NCBI RefSeq assembly: GCF_001458255.1
Contig: NZ_CYSB01000029.1
Location: forward strand, 1 to 64,000
Direction of reading: 5' to 3'
Length of the DNA: 64,000 nt
Source: Thalassovita autumnalis
GTDB taxonomy: Bacteria; Pseudomonadota; Alphaproteobacteria; Rhodobacterales; Rhodobacteraceae
Shown here piece by piece: positions 44,756 through 53,675 of the stretch (position 1 is its first letter; every line of letters starts with the position of its first letter). The notes beneath the pieces were generated by a model. The model searched no databases. It was given only the letters and a program-made list of their open reading frames with translations, and was not told the origin of the DNA. A program made the position numbers and the translations under genes.

Positions 44756-45160
44756 ATGACCGAAGAAGACACAATGACCATCCGCGAAATGTGCGACGCA
44801 TTTCAGGTCACCCCGCGTACCCTGCGCTTCTACGAAGCAAAGGAACTGCTGTTCCCGATCCGGGAAGGGCAGAAACGGCTGTTCACCAAAAGTGACCGCG
44901 CCCGCTTGAAATTGATCCTGCGCGGTAAACGTTTTGGGTTCTCGCTGGAGGAAATCCGCCAGCTTCTGGACCTCTATGACATGGGCGACGCCCAGCTGAC
45001 CCAGCTGAGCCGCACCTATGAAGTGGCCCAGCAGCGTCTGGATGACATGATCCGCCAGCGCGACGAACTGGAAGAAGCGATCGACGAGCTGAAGGAACAA
45101 ATGAAATGGGGCGCCGAAATGATCGTCTCACTTCAGGAGCAAAAAAACGCCGCAGAGTGA
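44756..45160 (+). CDS. MerR-type transcriptional regulator, second of tandem pair
   Basis: A 134-residue regulator with the MerR DNA-binding domain (IREMCDAFQVTPRTLRFYEAKELLFPIREGQKRLFTKSDRARLKLILRGKRFGFSLEEIRQLLDL) and a long coiled coil (about 75-120). It has no metal-ligand cysteines. It lies 30 bases before the acyl-CoA dehydrogenase and is probably co-transcribed with it; the ACGT-type dyad upstream is the likely operator. The ribosome site is weak (GGAAAG). A LiuR-like role in acyl-CoA sensing is plausible but not proven. Confidence 0.9.
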   Translation: MTEEDTMTIREMCDAFQVTPRTLRFYEAKELLFPIREGQKRLFTKSDRARLKLILRGKRFGFSLEEIRQLLDLYDMGDAQLTQLSRTYEVAQQRLDDMIRQRDELEEAIDELKEQMKWGAEMIVSLQEQKNAAE

Positions 45161-45190
45161 TCGCGGCCCTTCGTTACTTGGGAGAGAGAC

Positions 45191-46969
45191 ATGCCTAGCT
45201 ATACCGCCCCCACCAAGGACCTGCAGTTTGTCCTGCATGACCTGTTGAACGTCAGCCAGTCCGACATCCCCGGCTACAGCGATCTGGAGGCTGACTTCAC
45301 CTCCGCCGTGCTGGAAGAAGCTGGCAAGATCACCTCCGAGGTGCTGGCCCCGCTGAACGTGGTGGGCGACAAGGAAGGCTGTTCACTGGACAACGGTGTT
45401 GTGCGCGTGCCAACCGGCTTCCAGGAAGCGTTTGATCAGGTCCGCGAAGGTGGCTGGACCGGTCTGGACATGCCCGAAGAGTTCGGCGGCCAGGGCCTGC
45501 CCTATGTGATGGGCACCGCGGTTGGTGAAATGTTCTCGGCCTCAAACCAGGCCTTCACCATGTACCAGGGCCTGACCCACGGCGCGGCATCGGCCATTCT
45601 GGCCCACGGCACCGACCAGCAGAAAGAAACCTATCTGCCCAATATGATCAGCTGTGAATGGACCGGCACCATGAACCTGACCGAACCGCATTGCGGCACC
45701 GATCTGGGTCTGATGCGCACCAAAGCAGAACCGCAGGACGATGGCTCGTTCAAAATCTCCGGCCAGAAGATCTTCATCTCGGCGGGCGAACATGAAATGG
45801 CCTCCAATATCATCCACTTGGTGCTGGCCAAGATCCCCGGCGGCCCCGAGGGCATCAAAGGCGTGTCCCTGTTCATCGTGCCCAAGTTCATCGTGAACGA
45901 AGACGGCTCGCTCGGCGCCCGCAACGGCGTCAGCTGTGGCAACCTCGAAGAGAAAATGGGCATCCACGGCAACTCAACCTGTGTGATGAACTACGATGAG
46001 GCCACCGGCTACCTGCTGGGCACCGAACACAAAGGCATGCGCGCCATGTTCACCATGATGAACGAGGCCCGTCTGGGCGTCGGCATGCAGGGCATGGCTC
46101 AGGCCGAAGCCGCCTACCAGAACGCGCTGATCTACGCCAAGGACCGCCTGCAGGGCCGCGATGTGACCGGCGTGAAAAACCCTGATGGCCCGGCCGATCC
46201 GCTGATCGTGCACCCCGACATCCGCCGCAACCTGATGGATCAGAAAAGCTTCGTAGAGGGCGGCCGTGCCTTCCTCCTGTGGGGCGCGATGATGATCGAC
46301 AAGGCACACCGCAACGGCGACAAAGACGCCGACGGCCTGATCTCGCTGCTGACCCCGGTGATCAAAGGCTTCCTGACCGATGAGGGCTACGACATGACCG
46401 TGCAGGCCCAGCAGGTCTACGGTGGTCACGGCTACATCGAAGAATGGGGCATGTCCCAGTTCACCCGCGACGCCCGGATCGCCATGATCTACGAAGGCGC
46501 CAACGGCGTTCAGGCGCTGGATCTGGTTGGCCGTAAACTGGCCCAGGACGGTGGCAAGCATGTGATGGCCTTCTTTGATCTGGTCAAATCCTTCCTCAAA
46601 GAAAACGCCGAAAACGAAGCCCTGAAAGCCGACTTCATGGAGCCGCTGAAAGCCGCCTCCAAGGATCTGCAGGCGGCCGGCATGTTCTTCATGCAGAACG
46701 GCATGAAAAACCCCAACGCGGCGCTTTCGGGCTCTTACGACTTCATGCACCTCTTCGGTCATGTCTGCCTCGGCCTGGTGTGGGCGCAGATGGCCAAGGC
46801 CGCGCAGGAAGCGCTGGACGGCGGTGCATCGGACAAGGCGTTCTATGAAACCAAACTGGCCACCGGCCGCTACTACATGGCCCGCCGTCTGCCGGCGACC
46901 GCCATGCACCTGGCGCGCATCAACACCGGTGCCGACACGGTGATGGCGCTGGACGCCGAACAGTTCTGA
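45191..46969 (+). CDS. Acyl-CoA dehydrogenase, DmdC-like
   Basis: A 592-residue FAD enzyme, longer than usual acyl-CoA dehydrogenases because of an N-terminal and a C-terminal extension. The start [19 protein letters not shown] is that of the DmdC/3-methylmercaptopropionyl-CoA dehydrogenase type. [21 protein letters not shown] binds FAD, and the base is E435 in [15 protein letters not shown], the position I recall for roseobacter DmdC. It may oxidise methylmercaptopropionyl-CoA in DMSP demethylation, or ordinary acyl-CoA; roseobacters hold several paralogues and no dmdD is near here. GGGAGAGAG lies before the ATG. It follows a MerR gene and precedes a thiolase operon. Confidence 0.93.
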   Translation: MPSYTAPTKDLQFVLHDLLNVSQSDIPGYSDLEADFTSAVLEEAGKITSEVLAPLNVVGDKEGCSLDNGVVRVPTGFQEAFDQVREGGWTGLDMPEEFGGQGLPYVMGTAVGEMFSASNQAFTMYQGLTHGAASAILAHGTDQQKETYLPNMISCEWTGTMNLTEPHCGTDLGLMRTKAEPQDDGSFKISGQKIFISAGEHEMASNIIHLVLAKIPGGPEGIKGVSLFIVPKFIVNEDGSLGARNGVSCGNLEEKMGIHGNSTCVMNYDEATGYLLGTEHKGMRAMFTMMNEARLGVGMQGMAQAEAAYQNALIYAKDRLQGRDVTGVKNPDGPADPLIVHPDIRRNLMDQKSFVEGGRAFLLWGAMMIDKAHRNGDKDADGLISLLTPVIKGFLTDEGYDMTVQAQQVYGGHGYIEEWGMSQFTRDARIAMIYEGANGVQALDLVGRKLAQDGGKHVMAFFDLVKSFLKENAENEALKADFMEPLKAASKDLQAAGMFFMQNGMKNPNAALSGSYDFMHLFGHVCLGLVWAQMAKAAQEALDGGASDKAFYETKLATGRYYMARRLPATAMHLARINTGADTVMALDAEQF

Positions 46970-46982
46970 ACGATCTAAACGG

Positions 46983-47002
46983 GGTGGGCCTTCGGGCCCG
47001 CC
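46983..47002 (+). terminator. UUCG hairpin after the acyl-CoA dehydrogenase
   Basis: GGGCC TTCG GGCCC with extra pairs outside forms a very stable tetraloop hairpin right after the stop codon. No T-run follows, so it may protect the message or only slow transcription. Confidence 0.5.
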
Positions 47003-47046
47003 CTGCCCCTGTTGGTTTTGACCTGTCATGGGTCATGGGAGGACCG

Positions 47047-47259
47047 ATGCCGAAACGTTTTCGCCTGACCCGCCGCATGCCCATCGCGATGACCGAGGAC
47101 GCCTACCGGCGCCTGAAGAGGTTTTCGCAAGAGGCCGGGCTGGACGAGGGCGAGGCGATTTCCTTCCTGTTTGAAAACCTCGACGGGGTAATCGATGAGG
47201 AAAACTTCGGCCATAAACTGCGGCTGTTCAACGCAACGCTGGACGCCCGCAAACGCTAA
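47047..47259 (+). CDS. Small helical protein, possibly ribbon-helix-helix-like
   Basis: A 70-residue basic protein (PKRFRLTRRMPIAMTEDAYRRLKRFSQEAGLDEGEAISFLFENLDG). A strand followed by two helices, and the phrase TEDAYRRLKRFSQEAGLDEGEAIS, resemble ribbon-helix-helix proteins. GGGAGGACC lies in front of the ATG. It sits between the dehydrogenase and the GST gene. I do not know the family; DNA binding is only suggested. Confidence 0.65.
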   Translation: MPKRFRLTRRMPIAMTEDAYRRLKRFSQEAGLDEGEAISFLFENLDGVIDEENFGHKLRLFNATLDARKR

Positions 47260-47297
47260 ATCCGCTGCGGTAGCGCGGGGGAAAATGACGGGAGAAT

Positions 47298-47317
47298 GAG
47301 TATTTTTGGCAAGATGA
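47298..47317 (-). repeat. Short dispersed element, copy B
   Basis: GAGTATTTTTGGCAAGATGAA-type sequence here is the reverse complement of copy C at 47472-47492, so the two form an inverted pair about 155 bases apart around an otherwise empty gap. Confidence 0.6.
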
Positions 47318-47471
47318 ATTGAGGGCGCGGCGCCCCGGCCACACTGGTCCCTTTCAGGAGAGTATGGCGCGGGGTTTCACCTTGCGCGCCCATCGCCTCT
47401 CCAGGCTGTGACGCATGGTTAGGCTAGCGGGTTAACCTTAACAGTGCGTTACTTGCACAAAGCCCAAGGCT

Positions 47472-47492
47472 TTCATCTTGCCAAAAATACTC
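47472..47492 (+). repeat. Short dispersed element, copy C
   Basis: CATCTTGCCAAAAATACTC matches copy B inverted, and copy A at 10353-10372 with two or three changes. The 277-base gap that contains copies B and C has no gene I can see. Confidence 0.6.
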
Positions 47493-47536
47493 AAAAAACG
47501 ACGCAGCCGTAGGCCGCGCGCTTCGGGAGGAAGACC

Positions 47537-48172
47537 ATGACCATCAAACTGCATTGCTTCGGCGAAAGCGGTAATTCCTACAAGGCAGCGCTGGCGCTGC
47601 AGCTTTCCGGTCTCGACTGGGAGCCGGTGTTTGTTGACTTCTTCAACGGCGCAGCCCGCCAGCCGGAGTATCTGGAAAACGTCAACGCCATGGGCGAAGC
47701 GCCGGTTCTGGTGGACGGCGATGTGAAGCTCAGCCAATCCGGCGTGATCCAGCAATATATCACCGACAAAACCGGCAAGTTCGGCGGCAGCAACGCCGAG
47801 AAATACGATGTGCTGCGCTGGGTGCTGTGGGACAATCACAAACTGTCCAGCCAGGCCGGCATGACCCGGTTCCTGATGAACTTCCTGCCCGAGGACAAGC
47901 GCCCGCAGCAGGTGATCCCCTTCATGCAGGGCCGTCTGAAGGCCGCCTATGCCGTGCTGAACAAACATCTGGAGGGGCGCGACTGGATTGTGGGCAATGG
48001 CATCACCAATGCCGACATTTCCTGCTGCGGCTACCTCTACTACCCCGAACCTTTCGGTTTTGACCGCAAAGAGTGGTCCAACATCGACCGCTGGCTCGAC
48101 AATATCTCGAGGCTCAAAGGCTGGAAACACCCCTATGACCTGATGCCCGGCCACCCCTCGGACCGGACCTAG
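47537..48172 (+). CDS. Glutathione S-transferase family protein
   Basis: A 211-residue GST. Residues 1-77 form the thioredoxin-fold domain with LHCFGESGNSYKAALALQLSGL at the start and NAMGEAPVLVDGDVKLSQSGVIQQYI carrying the glutathione-binding proline and serine. The rest is the helical domain with NADISCCGYLYY. It likely detoxifies a by-product of the CoA catabolism encoded around it, or conjugates a substrate; this is not fixed. GGGAGGAAG lies before the ATG. Confidence 0.93.
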   Translation: MTIKLHCFGESGNSYKAALALQLSGLDWEPVFVDFFNGAARQPEYLENVNAMGEAPVLVDGDVKLSQSGVIQQYITDKTGKFGGSNAEKYDVLRWVLWDNHKLSSQAGMTRFLMNFLPEDKRPQQVIPFMQGRLKAAYAVLNKHLEGRDWIVGNGITNADISCCGYLYYPEPFGFDRKEWSNIDRWLDNISRLKGWKHPYDLMPGHPSDRT

Positions 48173-48183
48173 TGGATCTGAGC

Positions 48184-48477
48184 ATGAAACTTCCTGAATT
48201 CAAGATCGTGTTAGAACCGCGCTCGGAAGACGCAATTTCCGCTCAGGGGTTTGACTGGGCCGATGACGATGTTGGCACGCGCTCGAAGGTAGGTGGAGCT
48301 GCTGACTTGCCGGCAGAGGTTGCACTGCCAAACTGCCCTAGCTGCACTGTCGCTATGACCTTTGTTTCGCAACTAGACTCGATCGGCGACTCAATTTGCT
48401 TCGCCGATGCAGGCTTGTTGTTCACCTTCGTCTGCTTCGATTGTTTCGAGGCAGCCAGTATCATCCATAGCTCTTAA
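48184..48477 (+). CDS. Small cysteine-pair protein, DUF1963/YwqG C-terminus-like
   Basis: A 97-residue protein with two Cys-x-x-Cys pairs, C51-C54 and C84-C87, able to form a zinc ribbon. KVGGAADLP and CPSCTVAMTFVSQLDSIG and FADAGLLFTFVCFDC resemble the C-terminal half of YwqG (DUF1963) proteins. A GTG at 48172, overlapping the GST stop, would add four residues. The base composition is less GC-rich and codon choice (TTA, CTA, TTG) differs from the genes around it, suggesting transfer. It sits between the GST and thiolase genes. Function is unknown. Confidence 0.65.
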   Translation: MKLPEFKIVLEPRSEDAISAQGFDWADDDVGTRSKVGGAADLPAEVALPNCPSCTVAMTFVSQLDSIGDSICFADAGLLFTFVCFDCFEAASIIHSS

Positions 48478-48486
48478 GGAGATCCT

Positions 48487-49698
48487 ATGACTGACGTATA
48501 TATCTACGACGCGCTGCGCACCCCGCGTGGCAAGGGCCGCAAGGATGGCTCGCTACACGAGGTGACCGCCTCGCGCCTTTCGGCCAATGTGCTGAACGCG
48601 CTGAAAGAGCGCAACAATCTGGACGGCCACGCCGTCGAGGATGTGATCTGGGGCAATGCCACCCAGGTGATGGAACAGGGCGCCTGCCTGGCGCGGACCG
48701 CCGTGCTGGCCTCGGACCTGGATGAGCGTATCCCCGGCCTGTCGATCAACCGCTTTTGCGCCTCGGGCATGGAGGCTGTGAACCTTGCCGCCAACCAGAT
48801 CGCCGGTGGCGCAGGCGATGGCTACATCGCCGGTGGTGTTGAGATGATGAGCCGCGTGCCGATGGGCAGCGACGGCGCGGCTGTTGCAGCGGATCCTTCC
48901 GTGGCGATGGACCGCTATTTTGTCCCGCAGGGCATTTCGGCCGATATCATCGCAACCGAATATGGCTTCACCCGCGATCAGGCCGACGCATTGGCCGTTG
49001 AATCGCAGCGCCGCGCCGCTGAGGCGATGGCCGATGGCCGTTTCGACAAATCGGTGATTGCGGTCAAGGACGTCAACGGTCTGACCATTCTGGACCGTGA
49101 TGAATACCCCCGCCCCGGTACTGACATGCAGGCCCTGGGCGCGCTGAAGCCGGCGTTTAAGGATCTGGGTGAAATGATGCCCGGGTTCGACAAGGTGGCG
49201 CTGCTGAAATACCCACATCTGGAAAAGATCAACCACATCCACCACGCCGGTAACTCGTCCGGTATCGTGGACGGATCCGCAGGTGTTCTGTTGGGCAACG
49301 AAGAGTTCGGCAAGAAGTTCGGCCTGACGCCGCGCGCCCGCATCCGCGCCACCGCCAAAATCGGCACCGATCCGACCATCATGCTGACCGGTCCGGTTCC
49401 GGTGACCGAAAAACTGCTGGCTGACAGCGGCATGTCCATTTCGGACATCGACCTGTTTGAAGTGAACGAAGCCTTTGCATCGGTTGTGCTGCGCTTCCAG
49501 CAGGCCTTTGATGTTGATCCGTCGCTGGTCAACGTGAACGGCGGTTCCATCGCGCTGGGTCACCCGCTGGGCGCCACCGGTGCCATCATCATCGGCACCC
49601 TGCTGGACGAGCTGGAGCGTCAGGACAAAGAGGTTGGTCTGGCCACCCTCTGCGTGGCCTCCGGCATGGGCGCCGCCACCGTGATCGAACGCGTGTAA
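48487..49698 (+). CDS. fadA: Acetyl-CoA C-acyltransferase (thiolase)
   Basis: A 403-residue thiolase. The acylated cysteine is C91 (INRFCASGMEA), and H359 (SIALGHPLGATG) and C389 (LCVASGMGAA) complete the site. It cleaves 3-oxoacyl-CoA with CoA in the last step of beta-oxidation. AAGGAGATCC before the ATG is strong. It is followed after 22 bases by the FadB/J-type gene, the two subunits of a trifunctional beta-oxidation complex. Confidence 0.94.
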   Translation: MTDVYIYDALRTPRGKGRKDGSLHEVTASRLSANVLNALKERNNLDGHAVEDVIWGNATQVMEQGACLARTAVLASDLDERIPGLSINRFCASGMEAVNLAANQIAGGAGDGYIAGGVEMMSRVPMGSDGAAVAADPSVAMDRYFVPQGISADIIATEYGFTRDQADALAVESQRRAAEAMADGRFDKSVIAVKDVNGLTILDRDEYPRPGTDMQALGALKPAFKDLGEMMPGFDKVALLKYPHLEKINHIHHAGNSSGIVDGSAGVLLGNEEFGKKFGLTPRARIRATAKIGTDPTIMLTGPVPVTEKLLADSGMSISDIDLFEVNEAFASVVLRFQQAFDVDPSLVNVNGGSIALGHPLGATGAIIIGTLLDELERQDKEVGLATLCVASGMGAATVIERV

Positions 49699-49720
49699 CC
49701 CCAGGGGAAGAGTTGAGATT

Positions 49721-51922
49721 ATGACTGACTTTACCATGAACAAAGATGCCGAGGGCATCGCCACCATCACCTGGGACACTCAGGGCAAATCCATGAACGT
49801 CATGAATGAGCAGGGGTTCTATGATCTAGACGCTCTGATGGATGACGCGCTAGCAGATGACGCCGTAAAAGGCATCATCATCACCTCAGGCAAAGCGGGC
49901 TCTTTTGCCGGCGGCATGGACCTGAACGTGATTGCCAAGATGAAAGAAATGGCTGGTGACAGCCCGGAACAGGGCCTGTTTGACGGGCTGATGAAAATGC
50001 ACGGCATCCTGCGCAAGATTGAGCGTGCCGGCATGGACCCGAAGACCAACAAAGGCGGCAAGCCTGTTGCCTGTGTAATGCCCGGCACCGCGCTTGGCAT
50101 TGGTTTTGAGATCCCGCTCAGCTGTCACCGCACCTTTGTCGCCAACAACCCCAAAGCCAAGATCGGCCTGCCGGAAATCATGGTCGGCATCTTCCCCGGC
50201 ATGGGCGGCACCACCCGTCTGGTCCGCAAGCTGGGGGCCATGGGCGCCTCGCCCTACCTGTTGCAGGGCAAACAGCTGAACCCCGCGAAGGCCAAAGCGG
50301 CCGGTCTGGTGGATGAGGTTTCTGATGATCCAATGGCGGCGGCGCGTGAATGGGTGCTGTCTGAACCGAAGATCGTGAAGCCCTGGGATGAAAAGGGCTA
50401 CAAAATGCCCGGCGGTGCCCCTTATCACCCGGCTGGTTTCCAGACCTTCGTTGGGGCCTCGGCCATGGTGAACGGCAACACCCAAGGTGCCTTCCCGGCT
50501 GCCAAGGCGCTCTTGAGCGCGGTTTATGAAGGTGCATTGGTGCCCTTCGACACCGCCATCAAGATTGAGGCCCGTTGGTTCACCAACGTGCTGATGAACC
50601 CCTCCTCCGCTGCAATGATCCGGTCGCTCTTCATCAACAAGGAAGCGCTGGAAAAAGGCGCCAACCGTCCCGCCGTTGCCGATGAGACCGTCAAGAAAGT
50701 GGGCGTTCTGGGCGCCGGCATGATGGGCGCAGGCATTGCGCTTGTTTCGGCCATGGCCGGTATCGAAGTGGTTCTGATCGACCAGAAACAAGAGGCCGCG
50801 GACAAAGGCAAAGCCTATACCGAGACCTATATGGACAAGGGCATCAAACGCGGCAAAGCCACGGCTGAGAAGAAAGAGCAAGTGCTTGGCCTGATCACCG
50901 CGACCACCGATTATGCTGCCCTCGCTGACGCCGATCTGATCATTGAAGCCGTGTTCGAAGACGTCGGCATCAAGGCCGAGGTGACCAAAGCGGTTGAGGC
51001 TGTGATCTCAGAGGATTGCATCTTCGCCTCCAACACCTCGACCCTGCCGATCACCGGTCTGGCCAAAGCCTCCAGCCGGCCTGAGCAGTTCATCGGCATC
51101 CACTTCTTCTCCCCTGTTGAGAAGATGCTGCTGGTGGAGATCATCAAAGGCAAGGAAACCGGTGACCGCGCGGTGGCCAAGGCGCTGGATTACGTGCGCC
51201 AGATCCGCAAGACCCCGATCGTTGTGAATGACGAACGGTTCTTCTACGCCAACCGCTGCATCATCCCCTACCTGAACGAAGGTGCGCGGATGGTCACCGA
51301 AGGCGTCGCCCCGGCGCTGATCGAAAACGCCGCACGTCAGCTGGGCTTCCCGCTGGGCCCGCTGCAGCTGATCGATGAGACCTCGCTGGAACTGGGTGTG
51401 AAGATCTCCAAAGCGACCAAAGCAGCGATGGGCGATGCCTACCCTGCCGATATGGGACCGGTGGATGATCTAATGTACGCCATGGTGGAAGAGGGCCGTC
51501 TGGGCCGTAAATCCGCCGCGGGTTTCTATGCCTATGACGAAAAAGGCAAACGTCAGGGTCTGTGGGAAGGTCTGGGCGAACGTTGCCCGGTTGCCGCGGA
51601 TCAGCCCTCGCTGATCGACGTGCAGCACCGTCTGATGTTTGCGCAGGTGTTGGAAGCGGTGAAATCGCTGGAAGAGGGCGTGTTGGAAGACATCCGCGAA
51701 GGCGACGTCGGCGCGATCCTCGGCTGGGGTTTTGCACCTTGGTCCGGCGGCCCGTTCAGTTGGCTCGACATCATCGGCACACCCTATGCGGCTGAGCGTT
51801 GCGCAGAACTGGCCGAAACCTATGGCGATCGCTTCACCCCGCCTGCCCTGCTGAAGGAAATGGGCGACAAGGGTCAGAGCTTCTACGGTCGGTTTGACAA
51901 GGCTGCTGCAAAAGCCGCCTAA
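49721..51922 (+). CDS. fadJ: 3-hydroxyacyl-CoA dehydrogenase / enoyl-CoA hydratase (FadB/FadJ type)
   Basis: A 733-residue bifunctional enzyme. Residues 1-190 form the crotonase domain (GLPEIMVGIFPGMGGTTRLVRKLG), about 320-500 the NAD-binding domain (GVLGAGMMGAGIALVSA), and about 500-720 the 3-hydroxyacyl-CoA dehydrogenase C-terminal domains (GFFSPVEKMLLVEIIKG-like, PLGPLQLIDETSLELG). It hydrates enoyl-CoA and oxidises the 3-hydroxyacyl-CoA. It forms a pair with the thiolase upstream. The choice between fadB and fadJ names is not settled by sequence alone. Confidence 0.92.
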   Translation: MTDFTMNKDAEGIATITWDTQGKSMNVMNEQGFYDLDALMDDALADDAVKGIIITSGKAGSFAGGMDLNVIAKMKEMAGDSPEQGLFDGLMKMHGILRKIERAGMDPKTNKGGKPVACVMPGTALGIGFEIPLSCHRTFVANNPKAKIGLPEIMVGIFPGMGGTTRLVRKLGAMGASPYLLQGKQLNPAKAKAAGLVDEVSDDPMAAAREWVLSEPKIVKPWDEKGYKMPGGAPYHPAGFQTFVGASAMVNGNTQGAFPAAKALLSAVYEGALVPFDTAIKIEARWFTNVLMNPSSAAMIRSLFINKEALEKGANRPAVADETVKKVGVLGAGMMGAGIALVSAMAGIEVVLIDQKQEAADKGKAYTETYMDKGIKRGKATAEKKEQVLGLITATTDYAALADADLIIEAVFEDVGIKAEVTKAVEAVISEDCIFASNTSTLPITGLAKASSRPEQFIGIHFFSPVEKMLLVEIIKGKETGDRAVAKALDYVRQIRKTPIVVNDERFFYANRCIIPYLNEGARMVTEGVAPALIENAARQLGFPLGPLQLIDETSLELGVKISKATKAAMGDAYPADMGPVDDLMYAMVEEGRLGRKSAAGFYAYDEKGKRQGLWEGLGERCPVAADQPSLIDVQHRLMFAQVLEAVKSLEEGVLEDIREGDVGAILGWGFAPWSGGPFSWLDIIGTPYAAERCAELAETYGDRFTPPALLKEMGDKGQSFYGRFDKAAAKAA

Positions 51923-51942
51923 AGGCACCGGTTAAGAACAGC

Positions 51943-51973
51943 AAACGCGCCTCGGGATCCCTGGGCGCGTTTT
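51943..51973. terminator. Terminator of the fad operon
   Basis: A 9-bp stem (AAACGCGCC with GGCGCGTTT) around a 12-base loop ends in TTTT on the plus strand. It lies between convergent genes and may serve the antiporter gene too. Confidence 0.82.
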
Positions 51974-51989
51974 CGTTTGGGCAAAGCTA

Positions 51990-52958
51990 TCAGGTCCCGG
52001 TGGCCATGGTCAGCAGCACCGTCAGATAGATCCCGTAGCACAGCACAAACGACGCGCCCTCCCGCCGGCTGACGGTCCAACGTGTGCGGGCAAACAGCAT
52101 CAGCACCAGCGATGCCGCCACCAGAACCCAGATATCAAGGCGCATGATCTCAGCCGGGATCTGCATCGGTTGCACCCAGGCCGTGATGCCTAAGATGCCC
52201 AAAATGTTGAAAATATTGCTGCCCAGCACATTGCCCAGGGCCACGTCACCTTCGCCTTTGCGCACGGCAATCACGGCGGTGGCCAGTTCCGGCATGGAGG
52301 TGCCGATCGCCACAATGGTCAGGCCGATCACCGCCTCAGACAGGCCCGCCGCCTCGGCAATGCTGACGGCGCCTGACACCAAGGCCCGCGCGCCCAGCAC
52401 CGTCACAACCAGCCCGGCCACAGCAATCATCAGCGATGGGCCCAGCGCCAGGTCTGGCCCCGGCACGGCCTCTGCTTCGGCCTCATAAACCTCCCCCGAA
52501 GGGGAACCCTGATGCCGCATCTCATACCACAGCGTTGCGGCCAGATAGACACAGAGTGAAAAGAAGAACAGCGCCCCAATCGGCCGCGTGGCTTCGCCGT
52601 TCAGGACAACGATCAAACAGGCCGTGGTGGCCGCGATCATCACCAGCCCGTCCCGTTGAAACGCCCGTGGATCCACCGCCACTGGCGCCATCAAGGCCGC
52701 AACGCCAAGGATCAACAGGATATTGCCGATGTTGCTGCCAACCACATTGCCCACCGCAATGCCCGAAGACCCGGACAAGGCCGCCTGCAGGCTGGTCACC
52801 AGTTCCGGAGATGAGGTGCCAAAGCCCACCAGCGTCAGCCCGATCACCATGGGCGACAGGCCGAACCCCTTGGCGACAGAAACGGACCCCCGCACCAGCA
52901 TCTCGCCTCCAAGGACAAGCCCAACAAGGCCAAGCAATACCAGCAGCGCCGCAGTCAT
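51990..52958 (-). CDS. Calcium/sodium antiporter (YrbG/CaCA family)
   Basis: A 322-residue membrane protein with ten or so helices and two alpha repeats: [19 protein letters not shown] with [16 protein letters not shown], and [17 protein letters not shown] with [16 protein letters not shown]. These are the ion-binding motifs of the CaCA superfamily. It exchanges Na+ (or H+) for Ca2+ at the inner membrane. It is a single gene facing the fad operon. Confidence 0.95.
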   Translation of the reverse strand: MTAALLVLLGLVGLVLGGEMLVRGSVSVAKGFGLSPMVIGLTLVGFGTSSPELVTSLQAALSGSSGIAVGNVVGSNIGNILLILGVAALMAPVAVDPRAFQRDGLVMIAATTACLIVVLNGEATRPIGALFFFSLCVYLAATLWYEMRHQGSPSGEVYEAEAEAVPGPDLALGPSLMIAVAGLVVTVLGARALVSGAVSIAEAAGLSEAVIGLTIVAIGTSMPELATAVIAVRKGEGDVALGNVLGSNIFNILGILGITAWVQPMQIPAEIMRLDIWVLVAASLVLMLFARTRWTVSRREGASFVLCYGIYLTVLLTMATGT

Positions 52959-53020
52959 CTGATCACCTCGTCATTCACACAAGGATCAGCTTAGCCCCTT
53001 TTTGCGCCATTGCGAGGGTC

Positions 53021-53587
53021 TTAGCCGCGATAGCCCAGCGCCGCCTCAGCCAGATGGGTGGTCAACTGGCGCAATTCCTCAAGTGGCATGTCCTTCAGCG
53101 CCCCTAGGCGGAAGTTCTTGCGCATCAGCGCCAGGCCGAACAGCACCGCCAACAGCATCGCCGCACGTTCCGCAGCACGCGGCCCGCCGATGGTTTCGGC
53201 CAACGGGTCCGCCATGCCATTTTGCACCATATCCTGAATGCGCGGCCCCATTTCCGGGTCGATGACATTGCTCAGCAGCATGGAAAAGGCACTGGCCGCC
53301 TCACTTTGGTCATCCACCGGATGGGTGAAACTGGCCACCGCGGCTGCCAGCAGGCCATCGCGGTCAGCTGCCAGCGCCTCCCACGGGGCGACCTCGGCCA
53401 ATGTGGCCTCAAACAGCCCTTGTTTGCCGCCGAAATAGCGTGACACCAAAGCCGCATCGACCCCCGCCGCACCGGTGATATCGCGTACCGACACATTGGA
53501 ATAGCCCCGCGTCCAGAACAACTGGCGCGCCGCAACAAGCAGCTTGTCCCGGGTCGTTGGGGCCTTGGTCGTGAGTGCCTTGGTCAT
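53021..53587 (-). CDS. TetR family transcriptional regulator
   Basis: A 188-residue regulator. Residues 10-58 are the helix-turn-helix (TRDKLLVAARQLFWTRGYSNVSVRDITGAAGVDAALVSRYFGGKQGLFEATL); the rest is the helical ligand-binding domain (TetR C-terminal 17-like). It is divergent from an SDR gene, and two matching dyads lie between them, so it most likely represses both itself and that gene. The inducer is unknown. Confidence 0.93.
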   Translation of the reverse strand: MTKALTTKAPTTRDKLLVAARQLFWTRGYSNVSVRDITGAAGVDAALVSRYFGGKQGLFEATLAEVAPWEALAADRDGLLAAAVASFTHPVDDQSEAASAFSMLLSNVIDPEMGPRIQDMVQNGMADPLAETIGGPRAAERAAMLLAVLFGLALMRKNFRLGALKDMPLEELRQLTTHLAEAALGYRG

Positions 53588-53616
53588 AGGCCATACCTAA
53601 TAGCGGTGGAAAAAAT

Positions 53617-53675
53617 GTCAACAAGTGTTGACGACCGTAAAACCCTCCCTATATGGAACGTCAACAACCGTTGAC
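53617..53675. promoter_or_regulatory. Twin TetR operators and SDR promoter
   Basis: GTCAACAAGTGTTGAC (53617-53632) and GTCAACAACCGTTGAC (53660-53675) are near-identical 16-bp dyads 43 bases apart. For the SDR gene TTGACG (53628-53633) and TATATG (53650-53655) are 16 bases apart, so the first dyad covers the -35 element and the second the start of transcription. Confidence 0.8.
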
